Shown in pieces: positions 31,799 to 39,662 of a DNA stretch of 64,000 nt. Numbering within the stretch: position 1 is the first letter of the stretch; each line of letters begins with the position of its first letter. The notes under the pieces were generated by a model, which was not told the origin of the DNA, searched no databases, and saw nothing but the letters and a program-made list of their open reading frames with translations. This DNA comes from Sinosporangium album (lineage in GTDB: Bacteria > Actinomycetota > Actinomycetes > Streptosporangiales > Streptosporangiaceae). The stretch is taken from positions 181,766-245,765 of the forward strand of contig NZ_FNCN01000011.1 in NCBI RefSeq assembly GCF_900100605.1, read 5' to 3'. Made by a program: the position numbers and the translations under genes.

Positions 31799-33244
31799 AT
31801 GCCAAAGGAAAGGACAGGTCACGGGCTCTCGCGGCGCTCGGTGCTGGCCGGGCTCGGGGGCGCGGCCGGCACGGCGTCGCTCGCGTCGTTCGCGGGTCCC
31901 GCCTCGGCGGCCGGCCCGCTCGGCGACGGCCGGCCGGGCGGCGGCGACGTGGTGATCCGCGAGACCTACGTGATGACGATGGACGCCGCCCTCGGAGACC
32001 TTGAGCGCGGCGACGTCCTGATCCGCGACGGCGAGATCAGCCGTGTCGGCCGGAACGTGCCGGCCCCGGCGGCCACCGAGATCGACGGGCGGGACATGAT
32101 CACCATGCCCGGCTTCGTGGACACCCACAACCACCTGTGGCTCACCCAGACGCGCGGCTACTACGCCAACACGCCCGAGACCACCTACTTCGGGGCCAGC
32201 GAACGGTTCGGCCGCGCCTTCGAGGCCGCCGACATGGCGATCGGCACCCTCCTCGGCGACTACGAGGCGCTCGCGTCCGGGATCACGACCACCGTCGACT
32301 TCAACGACAACGTCCGCGGCCCCGCCTTCGCCGAAGAGCCGCTCCGCGCCCACCGGGAATCCGGCATCCGCGTCCGCTTCCTGTACGGCGCGCACGACGA
32401 CCTCCCGGAGAACAAGACCGTCGACCTGCACTACCTCGAAACCCTCGCCAAGGCGTGGCCCGACTGGTCGGAGGGCGGGCGGATCACGCTCGGCCTGGGC
32501 TGGCGGGGGCCGGGAAGCGGGAGCCCGGCGGCGGTGTCGGTCGCGCGCGACGAGGCGAACGCCGCCCGGCGACTCGGGCTGCCGCTGTCCGTCCACGCCA
32601 GCGGGCAGCGCTCGCGGACCCAGCTCGACGGCCTGGTCGGCGGTGGTCTCCTCGGCTCCGACGTGCAGGTCATCCACGCCACCGACGCCACCGGCGCGCA
32701 GCTCGCCGCCATCGAGAAGGCACGGGCGAGCATCGCGCTCACACCGGTGACCGAGCAGCGGGTGGGATACGGGCTGACGCGGCTCTCGCTGTACGAGCCC
32801 GTCAGTCGGCTGGGCCTCGGCATCGACGGCAACGCCCTGGCGGGCAGCGCCGACATGTTCGGCGTCATGCGCCTGCTCGCCCTGACGGAGACCGGGGCGA
32901 GCCGGTCCGAGACCGCGGTGAGGCCGCTCCGGCTGCTGCGGCTCGCGACCGCCGAGGCCGCCCGCGCGATCGGCATGGACTCCTCCATCGGCACCCTCAC
33001 CCCGGGCAAGCGGGCCGATCTGATCATGATCGACACCCGGGAGGTGAACCTCGGCCGCTTCACCGGCGGCCCGCCGTACGCCCTGGTCGTCTACTCCGCC
33101 CAGCCGTCCGACGTGAAGACCGTGATGGTCGGCGGCCGGCTGGTCAAACAGGACGGACGCCTCCTCGACGTCGACCTCCCGCGGCTGCGGGACCGCGCCC
33201 GCGCCTCCATGCGCGCCGTGCTCCAGCGCACGGGCGGCGGCTGA
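31799..33244 (+). CDS. TAT-exported metal-dependent amidohydrolase
   Basis: 481 residues from ATG 31799 (GGAGGGGACGGGGAC upstream). A twin-arginine signal (SRRSVLAGLGG, cleavage after ASA near residue 38) precedes an amidohydrolase of the AtzA/TrzN/SsnA type. Metal ligands: H-x-H in GFVDTHNHLW, His in L-S-V-H-A-S-G, His in V-I-H-A-T-D-A, Asp in LGIDGNALAG. Such enzymes deaminate or dechlorinate purines, triazines and related rings. TAT export of a folded metalloenzyme fits an extracellular role, unusual for this mostly cytosolic group. Stands alone; substrate unknown. Confidence 0.88.
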   Translation: MPKERTGHGLSRRSVLAGLGGAAGTASLASFAGPASAAGPLGDGRPGGGDVVIRETYVMTMDAALGDLERGDVLIRDGEISRVGRNVPAPAATEIDGRDMITMPGFVDTHNHLWLTQTRGYYANTPETTYFGASERFGRAFEAADMAIGTLLGDYEALASGITTTVDFNDNVRGPAFAEEPLRAHRESGIRVRFLYGAHDDLPENKTVDLHYLETLAKAWPDWSEGGRITLGLGWRGPGSGSPAAVSVARDEANAARRLGLPLSVHASGQRSRTQLDGLVGGGLLGSDVQVIHATDATGAQLAAIEKARASIALTPVTEQRVGYGLTRLSLYEPVSRLGLGIDGNALAGSADMFGVMRLLALTETGASRSETAVRPLRLLRLATAEAARAIGMDSSIGTLTPGKRADLIMIDTREVNLGRFTGGPPYALVVYSAQPSDVKTVMVGGRLVKQDGRLLDVDLPRLRDRARASMRAVLQRTGGG

Positions 33245-33281
33245 GGCCGCCGGTCCGGCGCGGCCGTACGGCGCGCGCCGG

Positions 33282-34130
33282 TCAGTAGGAGTGGTCGGCC
33301 GTGACGTCCGCCGACAGGCGCAGGGTGCGTTCGGCCGCCGCGCCGCGGAGGGCCAGCACGGTCAGCGTCAAGGCGTCGATCATCGCGAGGTGGGCCAGGC
33401 GGCTGGCGACGGTTTCGAGGCCGAAGACGAGGTCCTGGCCGCCCGCCACCAGGGTGTGTGTGCTGAGCTCGCTGAGCGGGGAGCGGGCATAGCTTGTGAC
33501 GGTGACGACGGCCGCGCCCGCCTCGCGGGCGCGGCGGGCGGCATCCACGGTGCTGCGTGTCGCGCCGGTGTGGCTGACGGCCAGGCAGACGGCGGAGGCG
33601 GGCAGCGCCGCCGCCGACAGGTGGGCGGTGATCGGGTCGCCCGGGGCGTCGACCGCGAAGCCGAGCGCCCGTAGGCGGTAGGCCGCGTCGAGGGCCACGG
33701 CGCCCGACAGCCCCGCGCCGACGACCAGCACGCGGCCGGCCGCGTCGAGGGTCTCGGCCGCGGCACGCAGACGGTCGGCGGGGAGCGTGGCGGTCAGGCC
33801 GTCCAGGGCCTCTCGCGCGGCGCGCAGGGTGTCGGCCAGCGCGCGGGCGGCGGGGTCCGGATCGCGGGAGGGGGCGGGCGGGGGAGCCTCCCGGGCGGCG
33901 GCGATCTTGACCTCCTGGAAGCCGCGGAACCCCAGGCGCTGACACGCGCGGACGACGGACGACGGCGCGGTCTGGGCGAGCGCGGCCACATCGCTGACGC
34001 TGAGGTGGACGAGCTCCGCGCCCTTGTCGAGGATCACCTGGGCGACGCGGGCCTCGGTGTCGCGCAGCTCGGGCAGGCGCACGCGCACGCGGGCCGCCAA
34101 CCGGCCCCCGTCTCCGGAATATTCTTCCAT
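33282..34130 (-). CDS. RpiR/MurR-family regulator with SIS domain
   Basis: 282 residues from ATG 34130. N-terminal HTH_6 domain to about residue 77 (VHLSVSDVAALAQTAPSSVV, RACQRLGFRGFQEVK), then a sugar-isomerase (SIS) domain from about 115 with GRVLVVGAGLSG, AVSHTGATRST and V-T-S-Y-A-R-S-P-L-S. RpiR proteins bind phosphosugars or related small ligands and control transport or catabolism genes. It is divergent from the EamA-type transporter gene, with the palindrome TGGAATTCCA between them, so that transporter is its likely target. Confidence 0.9.
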   Translation of the reverse strand: MEEYSGDGGRLAARVRVRLPELRDTEARVAQVILDKGAELVHLSVSDVAALAQTAPSSVVRACQRLGFRGFQEVKIAAAREAPPPAPSRDPDPAARALADTLRAAREALDGLTATLPADRLRAAAETLDAAGRVLVVGAGLSGAVALDAAYRLRALGFAVDAPGDPITAHLSAAALPASAVCLAVSHTGATRSTVDAARRAREAGAAVVTVTSYARSPLSELSTHTLVAGGQDLVFGLETVASRLAHLAMIDALTLTVLALRGAAAERTLRLSADVTADHSY

Positions 34131-34145
34131 AGGTCTAGATTACTG

Positions 34146-34155
34146 TGGAATTCCA
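34146..34155. promoter_or_regulatory. Palindrome TGGAATTCCA, candidate RpiR operator
   Basis: Perfect 10-base palindrome in the 57-base gap between the RpiR and EamA genes, just ahead of the AGGAGG ribosome site. Short perfect repeats could arise by chance; the position is the main support. Confidence 0.4.
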
Positions 34156-34173
34156 TTCCCTGAGGAGGTCTCC

Positions 34174-34233
34174 ATGGTGGCCGGGCCTTGCCGACGGCGG
34201 TCACACCTGCGGCCATACCGGCGGGCGCTGTGA
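34174..34233 (+). CDS. 19-codon minicistron ahead of the EamA transporter
   Basis: The AGGAGG at 34162-34167 is correctly spaced for the ATG at 34174, not for the transporter frame. That ATG opens 19 codons (MVAGPCRRRSHLRPYRRAL) ending in TGA at 34231-34233, which overlaps a GTG (34230) in the transporter frame. Either this is a real coupling leader, or a base has been lost or gained near the gene start. Confidence 0.35.
   Translation: MVAGPCRRRSHLRPYRRAL
34188..34229 (+). other. Disputed N-terminal codons of the EamA transporter
   Basis: From TTG 34188 the transporter frame has 14 extra codons (LPTAVTPAAIPAGA). TTG lies 20 bases from the only ribosome site, so translation probably begins at GTG 34230, coupled to the minicistron. 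Confidence 0.4.
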
Positions 34234-35078
34234 CGGGGGCCGTGTCCGCCGCCGTGCTGACCGCCGCCGTACTGCATGCCGTCTGGAACGGCCTCGCGCA
34301 CGGGGTGAAGGACAAACTCGCCGTGTTCACCTGGATCAACCTCGCCTGCACCGGGGTCGCCGCCGTGCTGGTCTGCTTCACCCCGGTTCCGGACGCCGGG
34401 GCCTGGCCGTACATCGCCGCGTCGGCAGTGCTGCAGGTCGCGTACCAGCTTCTGCTGCTGCGGGCCTACCAGCTCGGGGATTTCGGCCAGATGTATCCGA
34501 TCGCCCGCGGCACCTCGCCCCTGCTGGTGGCGGTGGTCTCGACGACGGTGCTCGGCCAGTCCCTCCCGGTCGGCGACATGGCGGGCGTGGCGGTCATCAG
34601 CCTGGGGCTGGCGGGCCTCGCGCTGGCGGACGGTGTTCCGGGCCGGGCCGCCCTGCCCGCGCTGGCCGCGGCCGTCGGGACCGGGGTGGTGATCGCCGCC
34701 TACACGGTGGTCGACGGCACCGGCGTACGGCATGCGGACACGGTCGTCGGCTACATCGCCTGGCTCTTCCTGATCCACGGGCCGGTTCTACCGCTGATCG
34801 CCTGGGTTCGGCGGGGGCGGTCCTTCGGCGCCCGGCTCCGGCCCATGTGGGGGCGGGGCCTGACCGGCGGGTGCCTGTCCCTGCTGGCCTACGGGCTGGT
34901 GGTGTGGGCGCAGTCCCGCGGCGACCTCGCCGCCGTCGCGGCGCTACGGGAGACCGGCATCGTCATCGCCGCCCTGATCGGCGCCGTCGTGTTCCGCGAG
35001 CGGCTCGGCCGCAGACGTGTCACGGCGAGCGCGACCGTCCTTCTGGGCATCGCCGTCCTGGAGTTCGCCGGTCCCTGA
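34230..35078 (+). CDS. EamA/DMT-family transporter
   Basis: 282 residues from GTG 34230, which overlaps the TGA of the minicistron; the frame is open back to TTG 34188. Ten membrane helices in two EamA repeats: AAVLHAVWNGLAHGVKDK in helix 1, Y-Q-L-G-D-F-G-Q-M-Y-P-I-A-R-G in the loop after helix 3, and a second repeat ending F-R-E-R-L-G-R-R-R. Drug/metabolite superfamily members export or import small metabolites; the substrate is unknown. Paired with the divergent RpiR regulator, so a sugar- or amino-sugar-like compound is plausible. Confidence 0.87.
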   Translation: MTGAVSAAVLTAAVLHAVWNGLAHGVKDKLAVFTWINLACTGVAAVLVCFTPVPDAGAWPYIAASAVLQVAYQLLLLRAYQLGDFGQMYPIARGTSPLLVAVVSTTVLGQSLPVGDMAGVAVISLGLAGLALADGVPGRAALPALAAAVGTGVVIAAYTVVDGTGVRHADTVVGYIAWLFLIHGPVLPLIAWVRRGRSFGARLRPMWGRGLTGGCLSLLAYGLVVWAQSRGDLAAVAALRETGIVIAALIGAVVFRERLGRRRVTASATVLLGIAVLEFAGP

Positions 35079-35228
35079 CCGGCGGCCCCGGCCCGGCAGG
35101 CGAGTGGTCGTGCGGTGCGCCGGCGGGCGGCCGGGAAAGCGGTTCGCCGAGCTGCCTGGCGAGTGGTCTGTGGGGTGGTCCGGGGAGTGGTCTGGGAGCG
35201 GCCTGGGAATGCCTCTGACGCTACGTAC

Positions 35229-35244
35229 TTCGTGATATCGCGAA
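35229..35244. promoter_or_regulatory. Palindrome TTCGTGATATCGCGAA ahead of the ArsR operon
   Basis: A 16-base inverted repeat with a single mismatched pair, 71 bases before the small coiled-coil gene and in an AT-richer promoter-like stretch. A reasonable autoregulatory site for the ArsR-type protein encoded downstream. Confidence 0.45.
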
Positions 35245-35314
35245 AATTGCTGCATTATCAACCTTGCGCCTGGCTCTGGGCGTGGATGGACTTCGACATA
35301 CGGTGGGTGAGGTC

Positions 35315-35509
35315 ATGAGCGAGTTCGCGGTGGAGCTGCAGGCACGTATCCAGGAGGCCGAGGAGGAGCTGGCGCGCATGCGGCACGCGGGTGACGAGCA
35401 CGCGGTCCAGGTGCTGTCGGGGCGGCTGGAGAACCTGCTGCGCATCGCCGATCAGCACGGAGTCGACGCGCGCGGAGGCGGCGATGCGAGTGCGGGAGGT
35501 CGGCCATGA
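35315..35509 (+). CDS. Small coiled-coil protein translated with the ArsR regulator
   Basis: 64 residues from ATG 35315 (GGTGGGTGAGGTC upstream). Residues 5-50 are a charged helix with heptad spacing (ELQARIQEAEEELARMRHAG), followed by a Gly-rich tail. The stop overlaps the ArsR start by ATGA, so both are made together. No named family; it could modulate the regulator or be a DNA/membrane-associated helical peptide. Confidence 0.6.
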   Translation: MSEFAVELQARIQEAEEELARMRHAGDEHAVQVLSGRLENLLRIADQHGVDARGGGDASAGGRP

Positions 35510-35844
35510 CCAGCCAGGTCCCCCTCTATCAGGTCAAGGCGGAGCTCTTTCGCATGCTCGGCCACCCCATACGCATCCGCATATTGGAACTCCTGTGCGA
35601 GGGGCCCCGGCCCGTCCGTGAACTGCTGGCCGAGACGGGCGCCGAGGCGTCCAACCTCTCGCAGCACCTCGCGATGCTGCGCAAGGCGGGGATCGTGACC
35701 TCCACGCGTGAGCTCTCCGGGGTCGTCTGCGCGCTGGCGACCCCGGAGGTCGCCGAGATGATGACCGCCGCCCGGCGGCTGCTGACCCGGCGGCTCACCG
35801 GCCAGGGTGAGCTGCTCGCCGAGCTGCGCGCGAAGGGCCGCTGA
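35506..35844 (+). CDS. ArsR-family winged-helix regulator
   Basis: 112 residues. Winged helix: LFRMLGHPIRIRILELLCEG, then VRELLAETGAEASNLSQHLAMLRKAG as the recognition region. No Cys-Val-Cys or other classical ArsR/SmtB metal-binding set is visible, so it may sense a non-metal signal. It converges on the SulP transporter gene with 28 bases between them; ArsR-type regulators paired with SulP carriers occur in actinomycetes, so the two may be functionally linked. Confidence 0.88.
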   Translation: MTSQVPLYQVKAELFRMLGHPIRIRILELLCEGPRPVRELLAETGAEASNLSQHLAMLRKAGIVTSTRELSGVVCALATPEVAEMMTAARRLLTRRLTGQGELLAELRAKGR

Positions 35845-35872
35845 CACCGCGGCCCCTCAGGCGCCTCGGCCC

Positions 35873-38029
35873 TCACCTCACCGGTGCGCCGCCGGAGGAG
35901 GAGGGTCCGTATCCGGGGCCCTGCCCGGGGCCCTGCCCGTGGTGCGGTCCGTGGTGCGGTCCGTGGTGCGGTCCGGGCTGCGGGGCGGGGTACTGGCCGG
36001 GGTACTGGCCGGGGTGTCCTCCCGGAGGGGAGCCGTGGTGCGGTCCCGGATGCGGGGCCGCCTGTTGGCCTGGGTGGCCTGGGTGGCCGGGATGGCCGGG
36101 ATGGCCGCGGTGGGGGGCCGGATGCGCTCCGGGGTAGGGGCCGGGCTGCTGTGGGCCGTACTTGGGTGCGGGGCCGTAGGTCCGGGGGTCACCGTACGGC
36201 TGAGGCTGTTGGGGCGATTGGTGCATGCTCGGGCCGTACGCGCCCGGAACGCCGTGGCCGTGCGGCACGCCGTACCCGGGGGAGGAGCCGGGATGAACGA
36301 CGTAGCCCTGCCGCGTCAGGTAGTCGTCGATGGCCGCCTCATTCTGATAGCCGGGCTGAGACTGGTGGCTGGGCTGGGACTGATAATGGGGCTGGGACTG
36401 GTAGTGGGGCTGCGGCTGATAGGGCGGTTGAGGCTGACCCGCGGCAGCGGCCTTGCTGTAGTCGGCCAGCCATTCCTGCGCCTCCTCGTCGATGGTCTTG
36501 GGGCGCGTGTCGCCCGGAAGCAGCAGGACGACCCGTTCGGCGCCGGACTTCCGCTGCTGCTCGGCCCATTCCTCGACCTGGGCGCGGCACGCCAGGTCGA
36601 GGTGGGAGACGCCGATCATGTCGATGTACAGCCTGGGCCTGCCGTTCAGCGCCTCCAAGGTGTCGGTGAGCTTGGGCAGGAGCAGGAACGTCGCGTTGCC
36701 GGACATGGTCAGGTATGTGGTGCCGTCGACCTCGCTCTGGTCGATCCGCAGCCGCGACATGCGCAGGGCCGCCATCACCGTCGCGATCGCCAGGCCCGCC
36801 AGCACGCCCTCCAGGAGGTTGGTGAAGATGATGGCGCCGAAAGTGACCACCATCACCACGCCCTCGCTGCGGTCCTTGCGCCACATCTTCGCGAACTGAC
36901 CGGGATCGAAGAGCTTCCACCCGGCGTGGACGAGGACAGCGGCCAGCACCGAGATAGGTACGAAGGCCAGCAGGTCAGGCAGCAGCAGTCCGAATCCCAG
37001 TAGCCACACGCCGTGCAGGACACGGGACAGCTTCGTCTTGCCGCCCGCCTGCACGTTGGCGGCGCTGCGGGCGATCACGGCGGTGATGGGCAGTGCTCCG
37101 AGCAGACCGCACAGTGAGTTCCCGACGCCCTGGGCCACCAGCTCGGGGTTGTACTTCGTCTTGGATCCGTCGTGCATGCGGTCGACCGCGGCGGCGCTGA
37201 ACAGGCTCTCCGCCGAGGCGATCACGGCGAAGGTGATGGCCAGCATGATCACCGACGGGTCGGCGAGGCTGCCGAAGTCGCTCAGGCCGGGGATGTGCAC
37301 GGCCGCGAACAGGTCGCCGACCTTGACGTGGTCGACGTGCACACCGGGCAGGGCCGCGATCAGCGATCCCGCCAGCACCGCGACGAGCGCCGCCGGCACC
37401 TTGGAGAGCGGGGCGGGCATCTTCTTCCACACGAAGCACAGCAGCACGGTGAAGGCCCCCAGGCCCACGGCGATCAACGCCTGCCGGTCCGCCATGACCT
37501 CGCTCACCAGCTCCGGCAGCCCCGCCGCGTTCTTCATGGCCGACCCGTGCTGCTCGGAGTCGGCGACCGCGTAGAGCTGGCTGAGGATGAGAGGCAGGCC
37601 GATGCCCGCGAGCATGCCCTGCACGACGGACAGGGAGATGGCCTGGAACAGGCGCCCCAGGCCGAACAGGCCCAGCGTGATCTGGATGGCCCCCGTCGCG
37701 AGCACGACGGGGCCGAGCATCCCCAGGCCGTGCGAATGGATCATCTCCATGACCAGGGTGGCGAGGCCCGCCGCGGGCCCGCTGACCTGCAGGCTGCTGC
37801 CCGGCAGCAGGCCGACGATCAGACCTCCGATGATGCCGGAGATGATCCCGAGTTCGACGGGGACCCCCGAGGCCACACCGATGCCGATGCACAGCGGCAG
37901 CGCGACGAGGAAGACGACGAGCGAGGCGAGGACGTCGGTACCGACGTGGGCCCCGCTGAACGAGAGCTCCGGCGCGGGTAACGCCGTTGAGGACGGTTTC
38001 GCATGACGTGCTCGGCGCGGCTGCACCAT
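35873..38029 (-). CDS. SulP-family anion transporter with long repetitive tail
   Basis: 718 residues from ATG 38029 (GAGGGGC upstream); the open frame upstream is Arg/Pro-rich and not conserved. SulP core in residues 15-400: LVVFLVALPLCIGIGVASG, LLPGSSLQVSGPAAGLATLV, then the A-I-A-S-A-E-S-L-F-S-A-A-A-V-D and QGVGNSLCGLLGALPITAVIARSAAN motifs. A STAS-like domain follows (LYIDMIGVSHLDL). The last 190 or so residues are Gln/Pro/Tyr then Gly/Pro/His repeats (HPGHPGHPGHPG, HHGPHHGPHHG), a cytosolic low-complexity tail that is unusual and may bind metal. Substrate sulfate, bicarbonate or dicarboxylate; not decidable by sequence. Confidence 0.9.
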   Translation of the reverse strand: MVQPRRARHAKPSSTALPAPELSFSGAHVGTDVLASLVVFLVALPLCIGIGVASGVPVELGIISGIIGGLIVGLLPGSSLQVSGPAAGLATLVMEMIHSHGLGMLGPVVLATGAIQITLGLFGLGRLFQAISLSVVQGMLAGIGLPLILSQLYAVADSEQHGSAMKNAAGLPELVSEVMADRQALIAVGLGAFTVLLCFVWKKMPAPLSKVPAALVAVLAGSLIAALPGVHVDHVKVGDLFAAVHIPGLSDFGSLADPSVIMLAITFAVIASAESLFSAAAVDRMHDGSKTKYNPELVAQGVGNSLCGLLGALPITAVIARSAANVQAGGKTKLSRVLHGVWLLGFGLLLPDLLAFVPISVLAAVLVHAGWKLFDPGQFAKMWRKDRSEGVVMVVTFGAIIFTNLLEGVLAGLAIATVMAALRMSRLRIDQSEVDGTTYLTMSGNATFLLLPKLTDTLEALNGRPRLYIDMIGVSHLDLACRAQVEEWAEQQRKSGAERVVLLLPGDTRPKTIDEEAQEWLADYSKAAAAGQPQPPYQPQPHYQSQPHYQSQPSHQSQPGYQNEAAIDDYLTRQGYVVHPGSSPGYGVPHGHGVPGAYGPSMHQSPQQPQPYGDPRTYGPAPKYGPQQPGPYPGAHPAPHRGHPGHPGHPGHPGQQAAPHPGPHHGSPPGGHPGQYPGQYPAPQPGPHHGPHHGPHHGQGPGQGPGYGPSSSGGAPVR

Positions 38030-38746
38030 GTGTCTGCCCCTCAGTGAGTCGTTGGGAATCCGGCGAACGGCCGGTCGCGGCGCATGCCCGATCGCATGCC
38101 GCCGGACAGCCCAGGACCGGATCGGTGACCGCGTGGAAGCGGTGTGCGCGGGCGGGGTCGTGGCCGTGGCGCCGTCGGATCGCTCCGCCGGCGCGCGGGG
38201 TCGGCGGCCGGCGGGTGGACACGGGCTGCCGGGGCGGGGCCGGGGTGGGCGGCCGTGTCCGATGATCCTCACTCACCGTAGTGACCGGCGCTTGAGGGGC
38301 GGGTGAGCGGACGGCTTAAGGAGGGTTAGAAATCGGCGGGAGCATGCCGCCGCCTTCTCCGAGGTGGGCGAGGGGAGTGCTTTTGGGGGTGTGACCTGCG
38401 GTTCTCTCCGCCTTGGCGGACCGGCTTCCTCCGGCACGGGCCGCACGGGCCGCGGGTGCGGTGTTTCCCTGACCAGGGGTGGGCGAGTGTCGTCCCAGGA
38501 GCAGGGTAGCGGAAGGCGAGTGGCGGTGCTCATGCCCCCCTGGGACGTCGGTGGCGTTTCCACTGGTCAGCGGCGTGTCGCAAGGGTGAGGGAAGCTGTC
38601 GCCACGCCGGGCCGCCGCGGCGGGCGGCGTGAAGGCCGCGTGAGGGCCGCGGCCGGGGCGTCGTTGTCGTCCCGGCCCGGCGGCAGGACCGCGCGGCAGG
38701 CCATCACACAGAGCGATGAACTTGTAAAGATGCTGCTTAAGCCACC

Positions 38747-38766
38747 AATTGCTAATTTACGCAATT
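38747..38766. promoter_or_regulatory. Interrupted palindrome AATTGC-N8-GCAATT
   Basis: Perfect six-base arms around TAATTTAC inside the only AT-rich patch of this region. Looks like an operator for a TetR- or GntR-size dimer, but no gene start with a good ribosome site follows closely. Confidence 0.35.
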
Positions 38767-39064
38767 TAGTACATCATGATGTGCGGGTGGACTGGGGTCG
38801 GAGCGGACATGAGAGAGGAGCCGCCGCTGAGCGTGGCGAGGTATCAGAGGCGGTGGCACGCGGGCACCGCGGCCGACCGATCCCGTGCCGATCTTCGATG
38901 GCGGCGGGCCGAACCGCAGGGCGTTCTGCCTGGGACGGCCCGCCGTCTCGTTTGCGGGGTGTTACGCACCCCGATCTGTGCATGTCATCGACATGAAGTG
39001 ATATGTCGCCCGAGCTTCCCTCGGGCGCCCTTGCCGCCGTGCCCTTGCCGCAGGCGGCCCGTAC

Positions 39065-39128
39065 GGCCAGGGCCCGTACGGCCAGACGGCCCGTGTGGCC
39101 AGGGCCCGTACGGCCAGACGGCCCGTGT
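39065..39128 (+). repeat. 32-base tandem repeat, two exact copies
   Basis: GGCCAGGGCCCGTACGGCCA... occurs at 39065-39096 and again at 39097-39128, followed by a partial third copy. The unit is not a multiple of three, which argues against coding use. Confidence 0.75.
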
Positions 39129-39624
39129 GGCAGGGCGCAGGCCCTGTGGGCCGCCTCCGGGCTCGCGATGCCCGCAGCCCGGACGCGTCCGCGACCTCTG
39201 CGCCGCCGCCGCTCAAAGCAGACGTGAGCGCGGTCCCTTGATGTCGCCGGGGAAGCCGATGCCTTGTTCCGCGTTCTGTGGTCGGCCCTGCGTGAGCCCA
39301 GCAGCCGTCAGGCCGTGCCCGTCCAGGACGGGTGTCCGTCTGATCGCCGCGCCATGAGGCTGCGCTCGCGGCCCGCGGGCCGAGCCCGTGGTCGGCCGGC
39401 GCGCCGTCGGCGGCATGCGCGCGGGGCCTTCATGCACCTCCGTGTCCCCGGCCGAGAGGTGTTACGCATATCGGTCGCGTGATCGCGGTATGCGTCGCTC
39501 TCGCGACCGCGCGCTTCTTGCCTCGTCGACGTCCAGCGGGTTTTCGCCAGTGGGCGAGAACTCGGCGGCAGGGCGCTCCGCAGGGTGCCGCGGCGGAGGG
39601 CGACCGGCATTACATCCTGGGCTA

Positions 39625-39662
39625 TTGACATATACACATCACCTAATGTGAGAATGTAATGC
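39625..39662 (+). promoter_or_regulatory. Promoter region of the catabolic operon
   Basis: TTGACA at 39625-39630 is a consensus -35. The repeat CACAT-N6-ATGTG (39635-39650) lies just downstream, where a repressor would block transcription. The -10 is not obvious (GTGAGA or GAGAAT). Confidence 0.45.

Larger units (their letters stand above)
38030..39662. other. 1.6-kb region without a convincing gene
   Basis: Several long open frames cross this stretch on both strands, but they are Arg/Cys/Pro-rich, overlap each other and show no motif or family; GC-rich DNA produces such frames by chance. What can be seen: an AT-rich promoter-like patch at 38720-38790 with an interrupted palindrome (38747-38766), a 32-base tandem repeat (39065-39128), a possible hairpin around 39463-39497 (ACGCATA...TATGCGT), and the promoter of the next operon at 39625. 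It may be the scar of lost genes between the transport region and the catabolic island. Confidence 0.55.

Noticed and set aside
38364..38996. 210-residue plus-strand frame
   Set aside because: Overlaps other equally open frames, Gly/Arg/Ser-rich, no ribosome site or motif.
38776..39357. 193-residue plus-strand frame in the gene-poor stretch
   Set aside because: Cys/Arg/Pro-rich, crosses a 32-base tandem repeat whose unit is not a multiple of three, and no recognisable motif.
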